Below are positions 1-7,966 of a stretch of 64,000 nt of DNA, one piece after another. Within the stretch, counting starts at the first letter, position 1, and each line of letters starts with the position of its first letter. The position numbers and the translations under genes were made by a program. Source of the DNA: Paenibacillus oryzae (GTDB taxonomy: Bacteria; Bacillota; Bacilli; Paenibacillales; Paenibacillaceae); the NCBI RefSeq assembly GCF_001675045.1, contig NZ_LYPA01000031.1:62001-126000 (forward strand). The letters run 5' to 3'. The notes beneath the pieces are model-generated. The model saw nothing but the letters and a program-made list of their open reading frames with translations. It ran no database searches and was not told the origin of the DNA.

Positions 1-406
1 TCAGAATCAAGTCGAGGCCGGGGTCAGTCAGGAAGTGAAACAACAACTCAACCGTTTTTCCAGTACCATTAGATGTGTGATATTCAAACAGGATTTCATG
101 ATCTGGCTTTACGGGGTGAGCAACTTGGAAGTAGAGGCCTTCCTCGTAACTTTTGCAGAAAATCGTTTTGGCAATTGTTCTCCCGCCAACAGACAGATTC
201 CAATAATCTGTGGCATCTTGACTGCAGCTCCGAATGGAGATTGCATAAAATTCCAATTCGCCGGACATTGTAAAGGCGTCTGTAATGACGCGATTTCCAT
301 TAGCTTTGGCAGGAATTTCGATTGCCCTGCCGACGAAGTGAGGTTCCGTCTTTGTCGGAAAGTAAGGAGGGTCAATCCGCCCGCCTACTGCGTGCCTTCC
401 TATCAT
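1..406 (-). CDS. Hypothetical protein, phage structural-like (partial, 3' end missing)
   Basis: Open reading frame from an ATG at 406 that runs off the left edge with no stop; 135 codons are visible. The start codon directly follows the stop of a 21-codon ORF (TAAATG), so translation is probably coupled. The protein is soluble, with no signal peptide or membrane segment, and is rich in alternating polar and aromatic residues, as in a beta-sandwich (for example FTMSGELEFYAISIRSC around residue 50). I do not recognise the family. It lies behind a sigma-like activator and an SOS promoter, so a virion or tailocin component is an inference from context only. Confidence 0.55.
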   Translation of the reverse strand, partial: MIGRHAVGGRIDPPYFPTKTEPHFVGRAIEIPAKANGNRVITDAFTMSGELEFYAISIRSCSQDATDYWNLSVGGRTIAKTIFCKSYEEGLYFQVAHPVKPDHEILFEYHTSNGTGKTVELLFHFLTDPGLDLIL

Positions 407-472
407 TTAGACCACCGCCTGAAGCTGTATTTGAGCATGAAAAATCAGATACATTTTATGGGGATCAATCAT
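407..472 (-). CDS. 21-residue small ORF coupled to the downstream gene
   Basis: ATG at 472 preceded by an ideal ribosome binding site (AGGAGG, 5 nt spacing). It encodes 21 residues beginning MIDPHKMY and stops at 407-409, immediately before the next ATG. The excellent Shine-Dalgarno and the TAAATG junction suggest it is translated and either loads ribosomes onto the next gene or is a short phage-type protein. No homology is claimed. Confidence 0.45.
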   Translation of the reverse strand: MIDPHKMYLIFHAQIQLQAVV

Positions 473-516
473 AATGCCCTCCTAATACGAGATCATCTTG
501 TTTGTGCTTTAGAGCT

Positions 517-1050
517 TTAACCTTGACAAATTTGTTTCAGCTTGCCCATGGCTCGAGATGCATGTGATTTATCCAATCCGAGATGATTTGAAATTTCGGT
601 CGGCTTCATAGCGATTCCCTCTTCAGTAAAGAGCATAAAATTTAGAATTTTACGTTGCTGCGGAGTAAATATATCAATATGGTTGAGATAATCAATTCGC
701 ACATCGGACAGGCCATAGCCTGGTTCCTCGGTGGCGTAAGAGAAGTAATCGATAGTTGAGCCCCGATCTTCATCAGCTCCATCGCAATAATTGACCAAAG
801 TGCTTCGCTTTGTAATCATGCGATTGTTTTTGCGATAGTAGTCGTAGACGGTTCGCTGGACTACGGTATGAGAAAATGAAAATACATCTTTTTTGACCTT
901 GTTTTGATCGATAGCCGTGAGGATTCGCAGAACGGCCTCGGATTTGACTTCTTCACGGTCTTCATAGCGAACGCCTCTTAGAACATAGTTGAAGATAGGC
1001 GCAAGAGTTTCGATAGAGAAGTTGGATACAGTTGCTACGTTATTATTCAT
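517..1050 (-). CDS. Sigma-70-like transcription factor (phage/tailocin activator type)
   Basis: 177 residues. The first half resembles sigma region 2 (REEVKSEAVLRILTAI followed by VVQRTVYDYYRKNNR). The C-terminus is a helix-turn-helix of region 4 type (KPTEISNHLGLDKSHASRAM). The length and lack of other domains fit the small sigma-like positive control factors of defective prophages (Xpf/PCF type in B. subtilis PBSX) better than ECF sigmas. Start ATG at 1050 has GGAGG nine bases upstream. It precedes, on the same strand, the small ORF and the structural-type gene, and probably activates them. No anti-sigma gene is adjacent. Confidence 0.7.
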   Translation of the reverse strand: MNNNVATVSNFSIETLAPIFNYVLRGVRYEDREEVKSEAVLRILTAIDQNKVKKDVFSFSHTVVQRTVYDYYRKNNRMITKRSTLVNYCDGADEDRGSTIDYFSYATEEPGYGLSDVRIDYLNHIDIFTPQQRKILNFMLFTEEGIAMKPTEISNHLGLDKSHASRAMGKLKQICQG

Positions 1051-1123
1051 TATCAGTTCCTCCAGTGGGAATATTTGTTAAATAAAAACAGGGATGGCTT
1101 GTGCTATCAGTGGTCGTTCCAGG

Positions 1124-1142
1124 GGTGTGAAAAGGTGTGAAA
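1124..1142. promoter_or_regulatory. Tandem GGTGTGAAA direct repeat upstream of the sigma-like gene
   Basis: Two copies of GGTGTGAAA at 1124-1132 and 1134-1142, one helical turn apart, about 80 bp upstream of the sigma-like gene start. The arrangement suggests a regulator binding site on the minus-strand promoter. No convincing -35/-10 pair could be assigned. Confidence 0.35.
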
Positions 1143-1198
1143 GACTTTCGCGAATCTCAAGAGGCGGTTCGCCACTTCTGGGTGAGGGGGCAGTGTGC

Positions 1199-1235
1199 AA
1201 AAAAAGAGACCTGCTAGGCTCGCCTAACGGTCTCT
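1199..1235 (-). terminator. Intrinsic terminator (minus strand)
   Basis: Read on the minus strand, AGAGACC and GGTCTCT arms enclose a second near-perfect inner stem (GTTAGGC/GCCTAGC), followed by a run of seven T. It would stop leftward transcription from the SOS promoter before the sigma-like gene, implying that gene has its own promoter between 1050 and 1200. Confidence 0.75.
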
Positions 1236-1243
1236 TGGGTTCT

Positions 1244-1283
1244 GATAGACCCCGCTTTTTCAGGGTGCTATCGCTGATTTTTT
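1244..1283 (+). terminator. Possible weak terminator (plus strand)
   Basis: GATAG-ACCC and GGGT-g-CTATC arms (1244-1252 and 1263-1272) are followed by a six-T run at 1278-1283. No plus-strand gene is seen upstream, so its role is unclear. Confidence 0.35.
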
Positions 1284-1347
1284 GGAGGCTGTTACTTATA
1301 ACGGTTAAATAATCTGAAAATTCTGATAATAAAAATACGGATAAAAA

Positions 1348-1390
1348 AACCCTGCCAGATTACACATGAAACATGTAATCTGGCAGGGTT
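1348..1390 (-). terminator. Strong 17-bp stem terminator of the SOS transcript
   Basis: Perfect 17-bp inverted repeat (arms 1348-1364 and 1374-1390) with a 9-nt loop. On the minus strand it is followed by seven T. It ends a leftward transcript that starts near 1723. Confidence 0.85.
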
Positions 1391-1410
1391 CTCAAGAAAA
1401 ATATATATAA

Positions 1411-1552
1411 CTAAATGGAATTCAAGTGAATTATGTTCAGTAAACGTAAATGGGCCTGGATGTGGCGTCCGATCCAGTCAACCGTGATGCCAGTTGGTGG
1501 AGAAACATGCATAATGCATGCCGCAGCAATAAGCGTTACAAAAAATAGCCAT
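1411..1552 (-). pseudogene. SOS-controlled small hydrophobic peptide gene, frame broken at a T6 run
   Basis: Between the LexA-boxed promoter and the 1348-1390 terminator, an ATG at 1552 is followed by a T6 run (minus sense, 1540-1545). Downstream of it an open frame ends at 1411. ATG and open frame are one nucleotide out of register. With one T fewer the region would encode 46 residues: a hydrophobic start (MAIFVTLIAAACIMHV), then a polar part with TVDWIGRH. The upstream AAGGA lies 12 nt from the ATG. It may be a degraded gene, a slippage-expressed gene or a base error. SOS-induced small membrane peptides are known (TisB in E. coli), but no homology is claimed. Confidence 0.35.
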
Positions 1553-1705
1553 TCTAACGTTCGTTCCTTCTATGGATTGAACAGAGAGTTGATAAATAGC
1601 TAAAACAAACGCTTAATCGTGAATATTAAGACATGTACCTCACCCCTTCTCCCCAATTCGTAAGCCAAGCCAGGTTTAATCGGTGTTCATAATAAACCAA
1701 AAAGA

Positions 1706-1758
1706 GAACATACGTTCCTATTTGTTGTTATCTTAGCATTTGAGATCACAGATTGCAA
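1706..1758 (-). promoter_or_regulatory. SOS promoter with LexA box, reading leftward
   Basis: On the minus strand a -35 TTGCAA (1753-1758) and a -10 TAAGAT (1730-1735) are separated by 17 bp. Just past the expected start site lies GAACGTATGTTC (1706-1717), which fits the Gram-positive LexA (DinR) core GAAC-RNRY-GTTC exactly. This position, within the first 20 transcribed bases, is normal for repression. Confidence 0.75.
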
Positions 1759-2011
1759 GGGGGCAAGAAAAATCTGTAAATAATCAGATTTTAATGGAAG
1801 CTTTCTATATTTAGCTTGATTGCACAATACTTCATACTTAGCAAACAATTGTGGATTATACTCTTTTTGCGATGAAAATCCGTTCAGAGGTGAAGAAAGC
1901 GTTTGCGGATAGCGGGTGTGTATTTTAGCTGAAATTGACTGATGCGAAAGGCCCCATTATATGCTACGATACGTGTTGCACACATAGAGAAAGCAAGATT
2001 GAAGACACAGG

Positions 2012-3418
2012 ATGAAGGTGACAGGAGTGCAAGAGCAAACGGCCCCTGGAAAGGGCCAGGGCAAGGACCTCAAGCTGTTTTATTTGACATGGCCGATATT
2101 TCTGGAAATATCGCTGTTTATGATGATGGGCATAGCGGATACGTTTATGTTAAGCGCGATTTCCGATAATGCCGTATCGGGAGTTGGCGCATCCAACCAG
2201 TATCTGCACATCGTGCTGCTGCTGCTGGAAGTAATCGGCAACGGGGCGTCCATCGTGGTGGCTCAATACATTGGCTCGAAAAAGTTTTTTGAAGCGGCCA
2301 AAATATCCGCGCTGGCAGTAACGCTAAACCTCATGGTTGGTATCGTGCTGAGCATCGGATTTGTGATGTTTAACGGTTACCTGCTGCAATCGTTGAACCT
2401 GCAGGGCGAAGTGCTGGAGTTTGCGAAGAGCTATCTCCGGATTGTAGGCGGTGCTATATTCCTTCAAGCGATCATTAATTCGCTGGCTGCGATTATCCGC
2501 GTGCATGGCTTTACTAAAGAAGCGATGCTTGTATCGCTTGGCATGAACGTGATTCATATTATCGGCAACTACGCATTGATTTTTGGCAATTTTGGAATGC
2601 CGGCTCTGGGCGTAGAAGGGGCGGCCATATCGACGGTGGTCAGCCGTCTGATTGCCGTATTCGTCTTTTTCTGGATGATGTATCGGATTATGGCGGTCAA
2701 AATCGCTATTCGCTATTATTTCACGTTGTCCAAGGAATATATCGGTAAAATATTGAAAATCGGCATCCCCTCCGCTCTTGAGCAGGTCATGTACCAATGC
2801 TGCCAGCTGGTGTTCGTGTTCTACACGACGTATCTGGGAGAAGCGGCGCTGGCGGCCAAGCAATATGCCTCCAATATTTCCATGCTGATTTATTTGTTTG
2901 CCTTTGCCGTCGGCATGGGTACAGCCATCATGGTTGGCCGTCTCGTGGGAGCAGGACGATCCAACGATGCCTATACGAGGGTGTGGATGAGCGTCCGCTC
3001 CGCCAGCATCGGCACGCTGGTTGTTGTCGTCGTTGTTATGCTGTTCCGGCACCAGCTGGTCGGCCTTTTCACCGATGATGCCGAGGTGCTGCGCCTTGGA
3101 GCCCAAGTGTTGCTGTACAGCCTCATTCTGGAGACGGGCCGTACCATCAACATCGTTATCGTCAACTCGCTGCGCGCTTCCGGCGACGCCAAATATCCGC
3201 TGTATGTCGGCATGTTTACAATGGTGGGCATGAGCTTGCCGCTTGGGTATCTGTTCGTGTTTCATATGGGCATGGGTCTGCCGGGCATATGGCTTGCTAT
3301 TGCAGCGGATGAATGGATTCGCGCTGTTATCTTTTATTTCCGCTGGCGCAGCCGGGCATGGGAACGCCATGCACTGGTTCGTCCTACGGATGCTCCATCC
3401 GTATCGGGTCACGCGTAG
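2012..3418 (+). CDS. MATE family multidrug/Na+ antiporter
   Basis: 468 residues with about twelve hydrophobic segments. It resembles MatE-domain proteins: the N-terminal DLKLFYLTWPIFLEISLFMM and the repeated layout of two six-helix bundles (first ends near residue 235, second begins around GIPSALEQVMYQCCQLV). It is expected to export cationic drugs or metabolites across the cytoplasmic membrane against Na+ or H+. The ATG at 2012 has only a weak ribosome binding site (ACAGG); a start a few codons later is possible. It is monocistronic, with a strong terminator 12 bp after the stop. Confidence 0.85.
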   Translation: MKVTGVQEQTAPGKGQGKDLKLFYLTWPIFLEISLFMMMGIADTFMLSAISDNAVSGVGASNQYLHIVLLLLEVIGNGASIVVAQYIGSKKFFEAAKISALAVTLNLMVGIVLSIGFVMFNGYLLQSLNLQGEVLEFAKSYLRIVGGAIFLQAIINSLAAIIRVHGFTKEAMLVSLGMNVIHIIGNYALIFGNFGMPALGVEGAAISTVVSRLIAVFVFFWMMYRIMAVKIAIRYYFTLSKEYIGKILKIGIPSALEQVMYQCCQLVFVFYTTYLGEAALAAKQYASNISMLIYLFAFAVGMGTAIMVGRLVGAGRSNDAYTRVWMSVRSASIGTLVVVVVVMLFRHQLVGLFTDDAEVLRLGAQVLLYSLILETGRTINIVIVNSLRASGDAKYPLYVGMFTMVGMSLPLGYLFVFHMGMGLPGIWLAIAADEWIRAVIFYFRWRSRAWERHALVRPTDAPSVSGHA

Positions 3419-3429
3419 CAAATGAGGAG

Positions 3430-3473
3430 GCAACCCCAACAATGTTGGTATTCAACGTTGGGGTTGCTTTTTT
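3430..3473 (+). terminator. Terminator of the MATE gene
   Basis: 11-bp perfect stem GCAACCCCAAC / GTTGGGGTTGC (3430-3440, 3457-3467) followed by TTTTTT. Confidence 0.9.
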
Positions 3474-3565
3474 AAGTTGCCAGGTTAGGCTAGGTTAGAA
3501 TACTGCTTTTCAGCCATGCAAAATAGTAAGCTCTCTTTCCCAAATCAATATTGGAACATCAGGGG

Positions 3566-3607
3566 TTGACACTTCAACTGAATTCCGATATCTTTAATTT
3601 AAGATAT
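3566..3607 (+). promoter_or_regulatory. Promoter with MhqR-type operator
   Basis: TTGACA (3566-3571), 17 bp, TATCTT (3589-3594). A 20-bp dyad, ATATCTTTAATTTAAGATAT (3588-3607), covers the -10 and start region. The arms and spacing resemble the ATCT...AGAT operators of the B. subtilis MhqR regulon. It implies autoregulation of the MarR gene that starts at 3636. Confidence 0.75.
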
Positions 3608-3635
3608 TTGATTTTAAAAGAGGGAGGCGCTGAAA

Positions 3636-4118
3636 ATGAAAAGCGAACCGTTGCCGATTCAGGAACAAAGCAAAGCGGCTGCTTCTTCCGATCCGGCGCT
3701 TAGTCTGTACATCGCCCTTTCCCGGGCGAGCCAGTGGGTCAATGCTCATGCGGACCGGGATATCCGGACGCATGGTCTTAACCGTACCGAGTTCGGGGTG
3801 CTGGAGCTCCTGTACCACAGAGGGCCGCAGCCTCTGCAGCAAATTGGCGAAAAGGTGCTAATGAGCAGCGGAAACATCACGTATGTAGTGGATAAGCTGG
3901 AGAAGAAGGGACTATGCCGCAGGCGCGCATCGCAAAGCGATCGCCGGCTGATTTACGCCGAAGTAACGGAGGAAGGCAGCGCATTTATAGAGCAGGTCTT
4001 TCCCGAGCATACTAAAATCATACAAGCCGCTGTAGCGGGGCTCAGCAAGGAAGAGATAACCATCGCAAGCCAGCTGCTCAAGAAACTGGGAAAGACAGCC
4101 CAGCAGTCCTTCAAGTAG
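3636..4118 (+). CDS. mhqR: MarR family repressor, MhqR-like
   Basis: 160 residues with a MarR winged helix: recognition region SSGNITYVVDKLEKKGLCRR and wing RRASQSDRRLIYAEVTEEG. The N-terminus is about 15 residues longer than typical. In B. subtilis MhqR represses quinone- and electrophile-inducible genes including mhqNOD. Here the gene sits directly upstream of mhqO- and mhqD-like genes and carries a palindromic operator over its own promoter. There is no cysteine-based sensor motif around the DNA-binding domain. The assignment rests on family plus context; a paralogue with the same targets is possible. Confidence 0.7.
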   Translation: MKSEPLPIQEQSKAAASSDPALSLYIALSRASQWVNAHADRDIRTHGLNRTEFGVLELLYHRGPQPLQQIGEKVLMSSGNITYVVDKLEKKGLCRRRASQSDRRLIYAEVTEEGSAFIEQVFPEHTKIIQAAVAGLSKEEITIASQLLKKLGKTAQQSFK

Positions 4119-4155
4119 CCGGTAGACGGCCTTGACGACTGCTTTTGCAGACCAT

Positions 4156-4175
4156 ATATCTTAAAATAAAGACAC
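4156..4175 (+). promoter_or_regulatory. Degenerate MhqR-type operator before the dioxygenase gene
   Basis: ATATCTTAAAATAAAGACAC, 26 bp before the ATG at 4201, keeps the left half (ATATCTT) and part of the right half (AAGA) of the dyad at 3588-3607. It probably gives the structural genes a second MhqR-responsive control point. Confidence 0.45.
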
Positions 4176-4200
4176 TTTAAACCAAAGAGGAGAGATTATT

Positions 4201-5151
4201 ATGACAGCCATTAAAACAGCAGGTATTCACCACGTTACGGCTTTTGTTAGAGACCCGCAGGTGACAAGCGATTTTTATGCGGGTATTCTGGGACTTAGAT
4301 TGGTGAAAAAAACAATCAACTTTGATGCGCCGGAGGTTTACCATCTGTATTTTGGAGATGAGGGGGGAAGCCCTGGAACAATCATTACCTTTTTCCCTTG
4401 GAAGGATTCGCGGAAAGGCCGAATCGGCGGCGGCCAGGTTGGCATTACGACTTACGTGGTGCCGCAAGGAGCTTACGAGTTCTGGAGAAACCGGCTGTCG
4501 GCTTACGGCGTGGAGGTTCAGGAGACAGAACGCTTTGGCGAGCAGTATCTGCAATTTTCCGATCCTGACGGCTTAAGAGGGGAAATTGTTGCCCGTGCAG
4601 AGGGGGCTGCAAGCACCTGGTCCTTCGGAGGCGTTACGGAAGATAAAGCAATCAAAGGTTTCGGAGGAGCGGTATTGTTCAGCACGTCGCCATCGCATAC
4701 CGCAGAACTGCTGGAAAACGTGCTGGGCATGGAACGGGTAGGAGAGGATGTTGGTTTTATCCGTTTCAAAGCATTCGGCGATATCGGCAACATTATTGAT
4801 GTGAACGCAGCTGCTATGGCGCCAGGCTCGGGCGGGCATGGAACGGTCCATCATATCGCCTGGCGGGCCAAAGACGATGTCGAGCACGCAGCTTGGCGGC
4901 AATGGGTGAGCGAGAACGGACAAAGTCCTACTCCAATTGTTGACAGACAATATTTTAATGCGCTGTACTTCCGCGAGCAAGGCGGCATCCTGTTTGAAAT
5001 CGCAACCGATCCTCCAGGCTTTGCCAGAGACGAGGAGCTGGAGCATCTTGGCGAAAAACTGATGCTGCCGGAATGGTATGAAGGTCATCGCACAGCTATT
5101 GAGTCTATGCTGACTCCTTTTGAAGTCCGCGTAATCGAGGAGGTAAAATAA
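4201..5151 (+). CDS. mhqO: Ring-cleaving dioxygenase, VOC/glyoxalase family (MhqO-like)
   Basis: 316 residues with two vicinal-oxygen-chelate modules. The first begins GIHHVTAFVRDPQVTSDFYA (metal His near residue 11); the second contains GTVHHIAWRAKDD. Late in the protein YFNALYFREQGGILFEIATDPPGF supplies the conserved Glu. This is the domain order of Fe-dependent extradiol dioxygenases such as MhqO, which open quinone or catechol rings during electrophile stress. Start ATG 4201 has AGGAG eight bases upstream. The stop overlaps the next start (TAATG), so the operon is translationally coupled. Cytoplasmic. Confidence 0.85.
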   Translation: MTAIKTAGIHHVTAFVRDPQVTSDFYAGILGLRLVKKTINFDAPEVYHLYFGDEGGSPGTIITFFPWKDSRKGRIGGGQVGITTYVVPQGAYEFWRNRLSAYGVEVQETERFGEQYLQFSDPDGLRGEIVARAEGAASTWSFGGVTEDKAIKGFGGAVLFSTSPSHTAELLENVLGMERVGEDVGFIRFKAFGDIGNIIDVNAAAMAPGSGGHGTVHHIAWRAKDDVEHAAWRQWVSENGQSPTPIVDRQYFNALYFREQGGILFEIATDPPGFARDEELEHLGEKLMLPEWYEGHRTAIESMLTPFEVRVIEEVK

Positions 5152-5762
5152 TGAAGCATATATTTGAGCAAGGCTCTGATCAAAATGCTCCCGTTTTGCT
5201 GCTTCTGCACGGAACGGGCGGAACTGAAAGGGATTTGCTGCCGCTGGGGAGACTGCTCTCCCCCGGCTCCTCCCTGTTAAGTCCGAGGGGCAGCGTGCTG
5301 GAAAACGGCATGCCGCGTTTTTTCCGCAGGCTGGCAGAGGGGGTATTCGACATACCGGACTTACTGGAAAGAACGGAAGAGCTTCATACATTTCTGGATG
5401 AGGCGGCTGCTGAATATGGCTTCGATAGGAGCAATATCGTCGCGGTTGGTTACTCCAACGGAGCAAATATTGCAGGAAGCCTGATGTTTCAATACCAGGG
5501 CAGCTTGAAGGGGGCTGTGCTCCATCATCCCATGGTGCCGCTGCGAGGCACGACATTGCCCGATTTGAGCGGAATACCTGTTTTTATAGGAGCTGGTGAA
5601 AATGACCCCATCTGCTCACTCGCGGAAAGCAATGAGCTTAACGAGCTGTTGACGGGAGCGGGAGCCGAAGTGGAAATCCATTGGGAGCGGGCTGGACATA
5701 GCTTGACCGAAAGTGAAGCAAAAGCCGCTGCAGGCTGGTTCAAAAGACATTTTGAGGGGTGA
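5151..5762 (+). CDS. mhqD: Phospholipase/carboxylesterase, MhqD-like alpha/beta hydrolase
   Basis: 203 residues, a full-length member of the phospholipase/carboxylesterase group. Visible catalytic triad: Ser in VGYSNGAN (GxSxG), Asp in GAGENDPIC, His in RAGHSLT. It starts with LLLLHGTGGTERDLL, the oxyanion-hole loop. In B. subtilis mhqD sits beside mhqO in the MhqR regulon, as here, and its exact substrate is unsettled. The ATG overlaps the mhqO stop by one base. Confidence 0.85.
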   Translation: MKHIFEQGSDQNAPVLLLLHGTGGTERDLLPLGRLLSPGSSLLSPRGSVLENGMPRFFRRLAEGVFDIPDLLERTEELHTFLDEAAAEYGFDRSNIVAVGYSNGANIAGSLMFQYQGSLKGAVLHHPMVPLRGTTLPDLSGIPVFIGAGENDPICSLAESNELNELLTGAGAEVEIHWERAGHSLTESEAKAAAGWFKRHFEG

Positions 5763-5767
5763 GAGCC

Positions 5768-6382
5768 ATGATTCACATCGACCCGGCGGCCGGCTCGGTT
5801 CAGGAGAATTACAAGCTGCTGATCGGCAGTATTCTTCCCCGGCCGATTGCGCTCGTAACAACCTTATCGGATGAAGGGGTGCTGAATGCGGCGCCCTTCA
5901 GCTTTTTCAATATTGTATCGGCCAACCCGCCCATGGTTGCGGTTTCCGTGCAGCGCAAGGACGGCGGGCTGAAGGATACGGCAAAGCATGCAATGAATCG
6001 GGGGCAATTCGTGGTGCATATAGCCGATGAAAGCTGTATTGCCGCCATCAACGAAACAGCGGCCCCCGTGCCCTCCGAGGTTAGCGAGGTGGAGCTCGCC
6101 GGCTTAACGGCGGTTGCCAGCTCGACGATTGAAGTGCCTGGCGTAAAGGAGGCCCGCATTCGTATGGAGTGCGTGCTGGAGAAGGCAATCCCGCTTGGCG
6201 GCCAAAGCGGAGAGCCGGCATGCGAATTGCTTATAGGCCGCGTCACGGCATTTCATGTCGCTGAAGAGCTTTACCATGACGGCCGAATCGATGCGTCCAA
6301 GCTTCAGCCTGTAGGGCGAATGGCTGGCAATGATTACGCCAAGCTAGGCGATATCTTTACGCTGATTCGTCCCGGAACCTGA
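5768..6382 (+). CDS. Flavin reductase-like (flavoredoxin/DIM6-NTAB) protein
   Basis: 204 residues from the ATG at 5768 (GAGGGG eight bases upstream); the in-frame GTG at 5759 is less likely. LIGSILPRPIALVTTLSDEGVLNAAPFSFFNIVSA is the FMN-binding split-barrel signature of flavin-reductase-like proteins (here summarised around residues 16-45). Such proteins bind FMN and often serve quinone or nitro-compound metabolism. It overlaps or abuts mhqD, so it is probably the third gene of the MhqR-controlled operon, where B. subtilis has the nitroreductase mhqN. Confidence 0.8.
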   Translation: MIHIDPAAGSVQENYKLLIGSILPRPIALVTTLSDEGVLNAAPFSFFNIVSANPPMVAVSVQRKDGGLKDTAKHAMNRGQFVVHIADESCIAAINETAAPVPSEVSEVELAGLTAVASSTIEVPGVKEARIRMECVLEKAIPLGGQSGEPACELLIGRVTAFHVAEELYHDGRIDASKLQPVGRMAGNDYAKLGDIFTLIRPGT

Positions 6383-6456
6383 CGCTATTCATACGCCGCT
6401 TCCCAATGCCATATGCTTTGGAAGAGTCATTTTAACCCGGAGGGCAGGGTACGGCT

Positions 6457-7362
6457 ATGGAACTGGATTGTGCAATTGTGGGCGGCGGACCGGCCGGCTT
6501 GAGCGCGGCGCTGGTGCTTGGCAGAGCAGGCCGTCATGTTGCGCTGCTGGACGAAGGCAAGCCGCGGAATGCGGTTGTACGGCAAACGCATGGTTTTCTT
6601 ACAAGAGACGGGGCATCTCCACGAGAGATGAGACAACTGGCTTGGAATGAGCTGGTCCGTTACGAAAGCGTCGTGTTGTATGGTGAAGGAGTAACGGCAA
6701 TCAGGCGGCTTGGAAGAGGGTTTGAGCTGGCTGCGGGAGACGGCTCTTCCCTTTATGCGCGAAAGCTGCTGCTAGCGACCGGGCTGTCGGAGACGCTGCC
6801 TGATATTCCCGGTATAAGGGGCTTTTACGGGGTAAGTCTGTTCAGCTGCCCTTATTGCGACGGCTGGGAGCTGCGCGGGCAACCTCTTGCGGTCATTGCC
6901 GAAGGGAGCGGCGGCTTTGGTCTGACCAGGCTGGTTCTGCAATGGAGCCGCAAGGTAACCTTATGTACTAACGGCATGTCTCGTTCTTTAACAGATGACG
7001 AGTCTAGCCTGCTGCGGCGTTATGGGGTAGAAATCATCCATGAAAGCATAACCGGATTCAGGGGCTCCGAAGGCCGATTGAGCGCCATCCGTTTTACAAG
7101 CGGAAGAGAGCTTCGATGCATTGGCGGGTTCGTGTCGCCTTATTGGCGGCAGAGCTCGCCTTTTGGCGTTGTGCTTGGCTGCGCGATGAATGAGCGTGGA
7201 GGACTGGAGACGGACGGACAGGGGCGCTGCAGTGTTTTTGGCGTCTATGCCGCCGGGGATTTGACGGTTATGTCGCCCGCTCAAGCGATAATTGCAGCAG
7301 GCGAAGGCAGCAAAGCCGCGATAGCCATCAATTCCGACTTGATTAGCGAAGATATACAGTAG
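6457..7362 (+). CDS. Thioredoxin-reductase-like FAD oxidoreductase with CPYC motif
   Basis: 301 residues. N-terminal Rossmann FAD motif DCAIVGGGPAGLSAALVLG, redox pair CPYC at about residues 130-133 (FSCPYCDGWELRGQ), and a C-terminal FAD motif VYAAGDLTVMSPAQAI. The NADPH domain is present but its glycine loop is divergent (AEGSGGFGLTR). It resembles the stand-alone thioredoxin-reductase-like dithiol oxidases (GliT/HlmI group) rather than true TrxB. It lies 75 bp after the flavin-reductase gene on the same strand and probably belongs to the electrophile-stress operon. It overlaps the convergent membrane-protein gene by 20 bp. Confidence 0.8.
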   Translation: MELDCAIVGGGPAGLSAALVLGRAGRHVALLDEGKPRNAVVRQTHGFLTRDGASPREMRQLAWNELVRYESVVLYGEGVTAIRRLGRGFELAAGDGSSLYARKLLLATGLSETLPDIPGIRGFYGVSLFSCPYCDGWELRGQPLAVIAEGSGGFGLTRLVLQWSRKVTLCTNGMSRSLTDDESSLLRRYGVEIIHESITGFRGSEGRLSAIRFTSGRELRCIGGFVSPYWRQSSPFGVVLGCAMNERGGLETDGQGRCSVFGVYAAGDLTVMSPAQAIIAAGEGSKAAIAINSDLISEDIQ

Positions 7363-7804
7363 AAAGGACAATGCCTGCTGCGACGGGCAGGAGCAGAAAG
7401 ACGGCCAGCCACTTGTTACGGTGTCTGGTCCAATTTGTGTTTTTCAAAAGCAGATCGGTCCCCCAATAAAGCAGGGCTGTTAATGAACCGGCTATGGCAA
7501 GCGGCACAAGCTGAAAGAACAAGCCGAAGACAGCGCCCATCAGCATGTGCAGGGCAGCAGATAGCAACAGTGTGAACCAGCGGCTCAAAGCCAGTTTTGA
7601 TAGCAGAAAGTCCAATGTCAACGAAACCAGCGTTCCGTATACAAAAACAACCGGAACGGCATAAAGACTTATCAAAGTCAGCCATGACAGCAACTCGCGA
7701 ACAACGTAAGTCGAACCACCCGGTGAAATCGCGAACAGCTGCCAAAAATATAAAATAACGGCCCAACAAGACAGGTAGGAACTTAATGCCTTCCTAAGAA
7801 GCAT
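7343..7804 (-). CDS. Small polytopic membrane protein, unknown function
   Basis: 153 residues with about five hydrophobic segments (for example LISLYAVPVVFVYGTLVSLTL) and a basic loop NTNWTRHRNKW before the last helix. Start ATG at 7804 is chosen because GAGGAG lies eight bases upstream; the upstream in-frame GTG at 7819 has none. I do not recognise the family. Its 3' end overlaps the convergent oxidoreductase gene by 20 bp. Confidence 0.65.
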   Translation of the reverse strand: MLLRKALSSYLSCWAVILYFWQLFAISPGGSTYVVRELLSWLTLISLYAVPVVFVYGTLVSLTLDFLLSKLALSRWFTLLLSAALHMLMGAVFGLFFQLVPLAIAGSLTALLYWGTDLLLKNTNWTRHRNKWLAVFLLLPVAAGIVLSTVYLR

Positions 7805-7833
7805 TGTACCACTCCTCACAGGGTTCGATGCTG

Positions 7834-7874
7834 AAAAAAATGGCCCTGAGACCGCCAGATGACGGAATCAGGGC
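7834..7874 (-). terminator. Terminator of the carbonic anhydrase gene
   Basis: Minus-strand stem GCCCTGA/TCAGGGC (7843-7849, 7868-7874) followed by a seven-T run (7834-7840). Confidence 0.75.
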
Positions 7875-7966
7875 AGTGTGCTGCAAGGCGCCGCATTACC
7901 CAGCAGGGTTAATGAGTCAGATCATTGGGCCAATGGCCAGCAGCAGCCTTCATAAAAGACCGTTCA

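Noticed and set aside
1094..1312. 72-codon plus-strand ORF in the SOS region
   Set aside because: It spans two hairpins and the direct repeat, has no ribosome binding site, and its composition is not protein-like.
2324..3442. 372-codon minus-strand ORF
   Set aside because: His/Gln-rich shadow of the MATE gene without a start signal.
4573..5556. 327-codon minus-strand ORF across mhqO and mhqD
   Set aside because: Opposite-strand shadow of two clear enzymes with conserved motifs.
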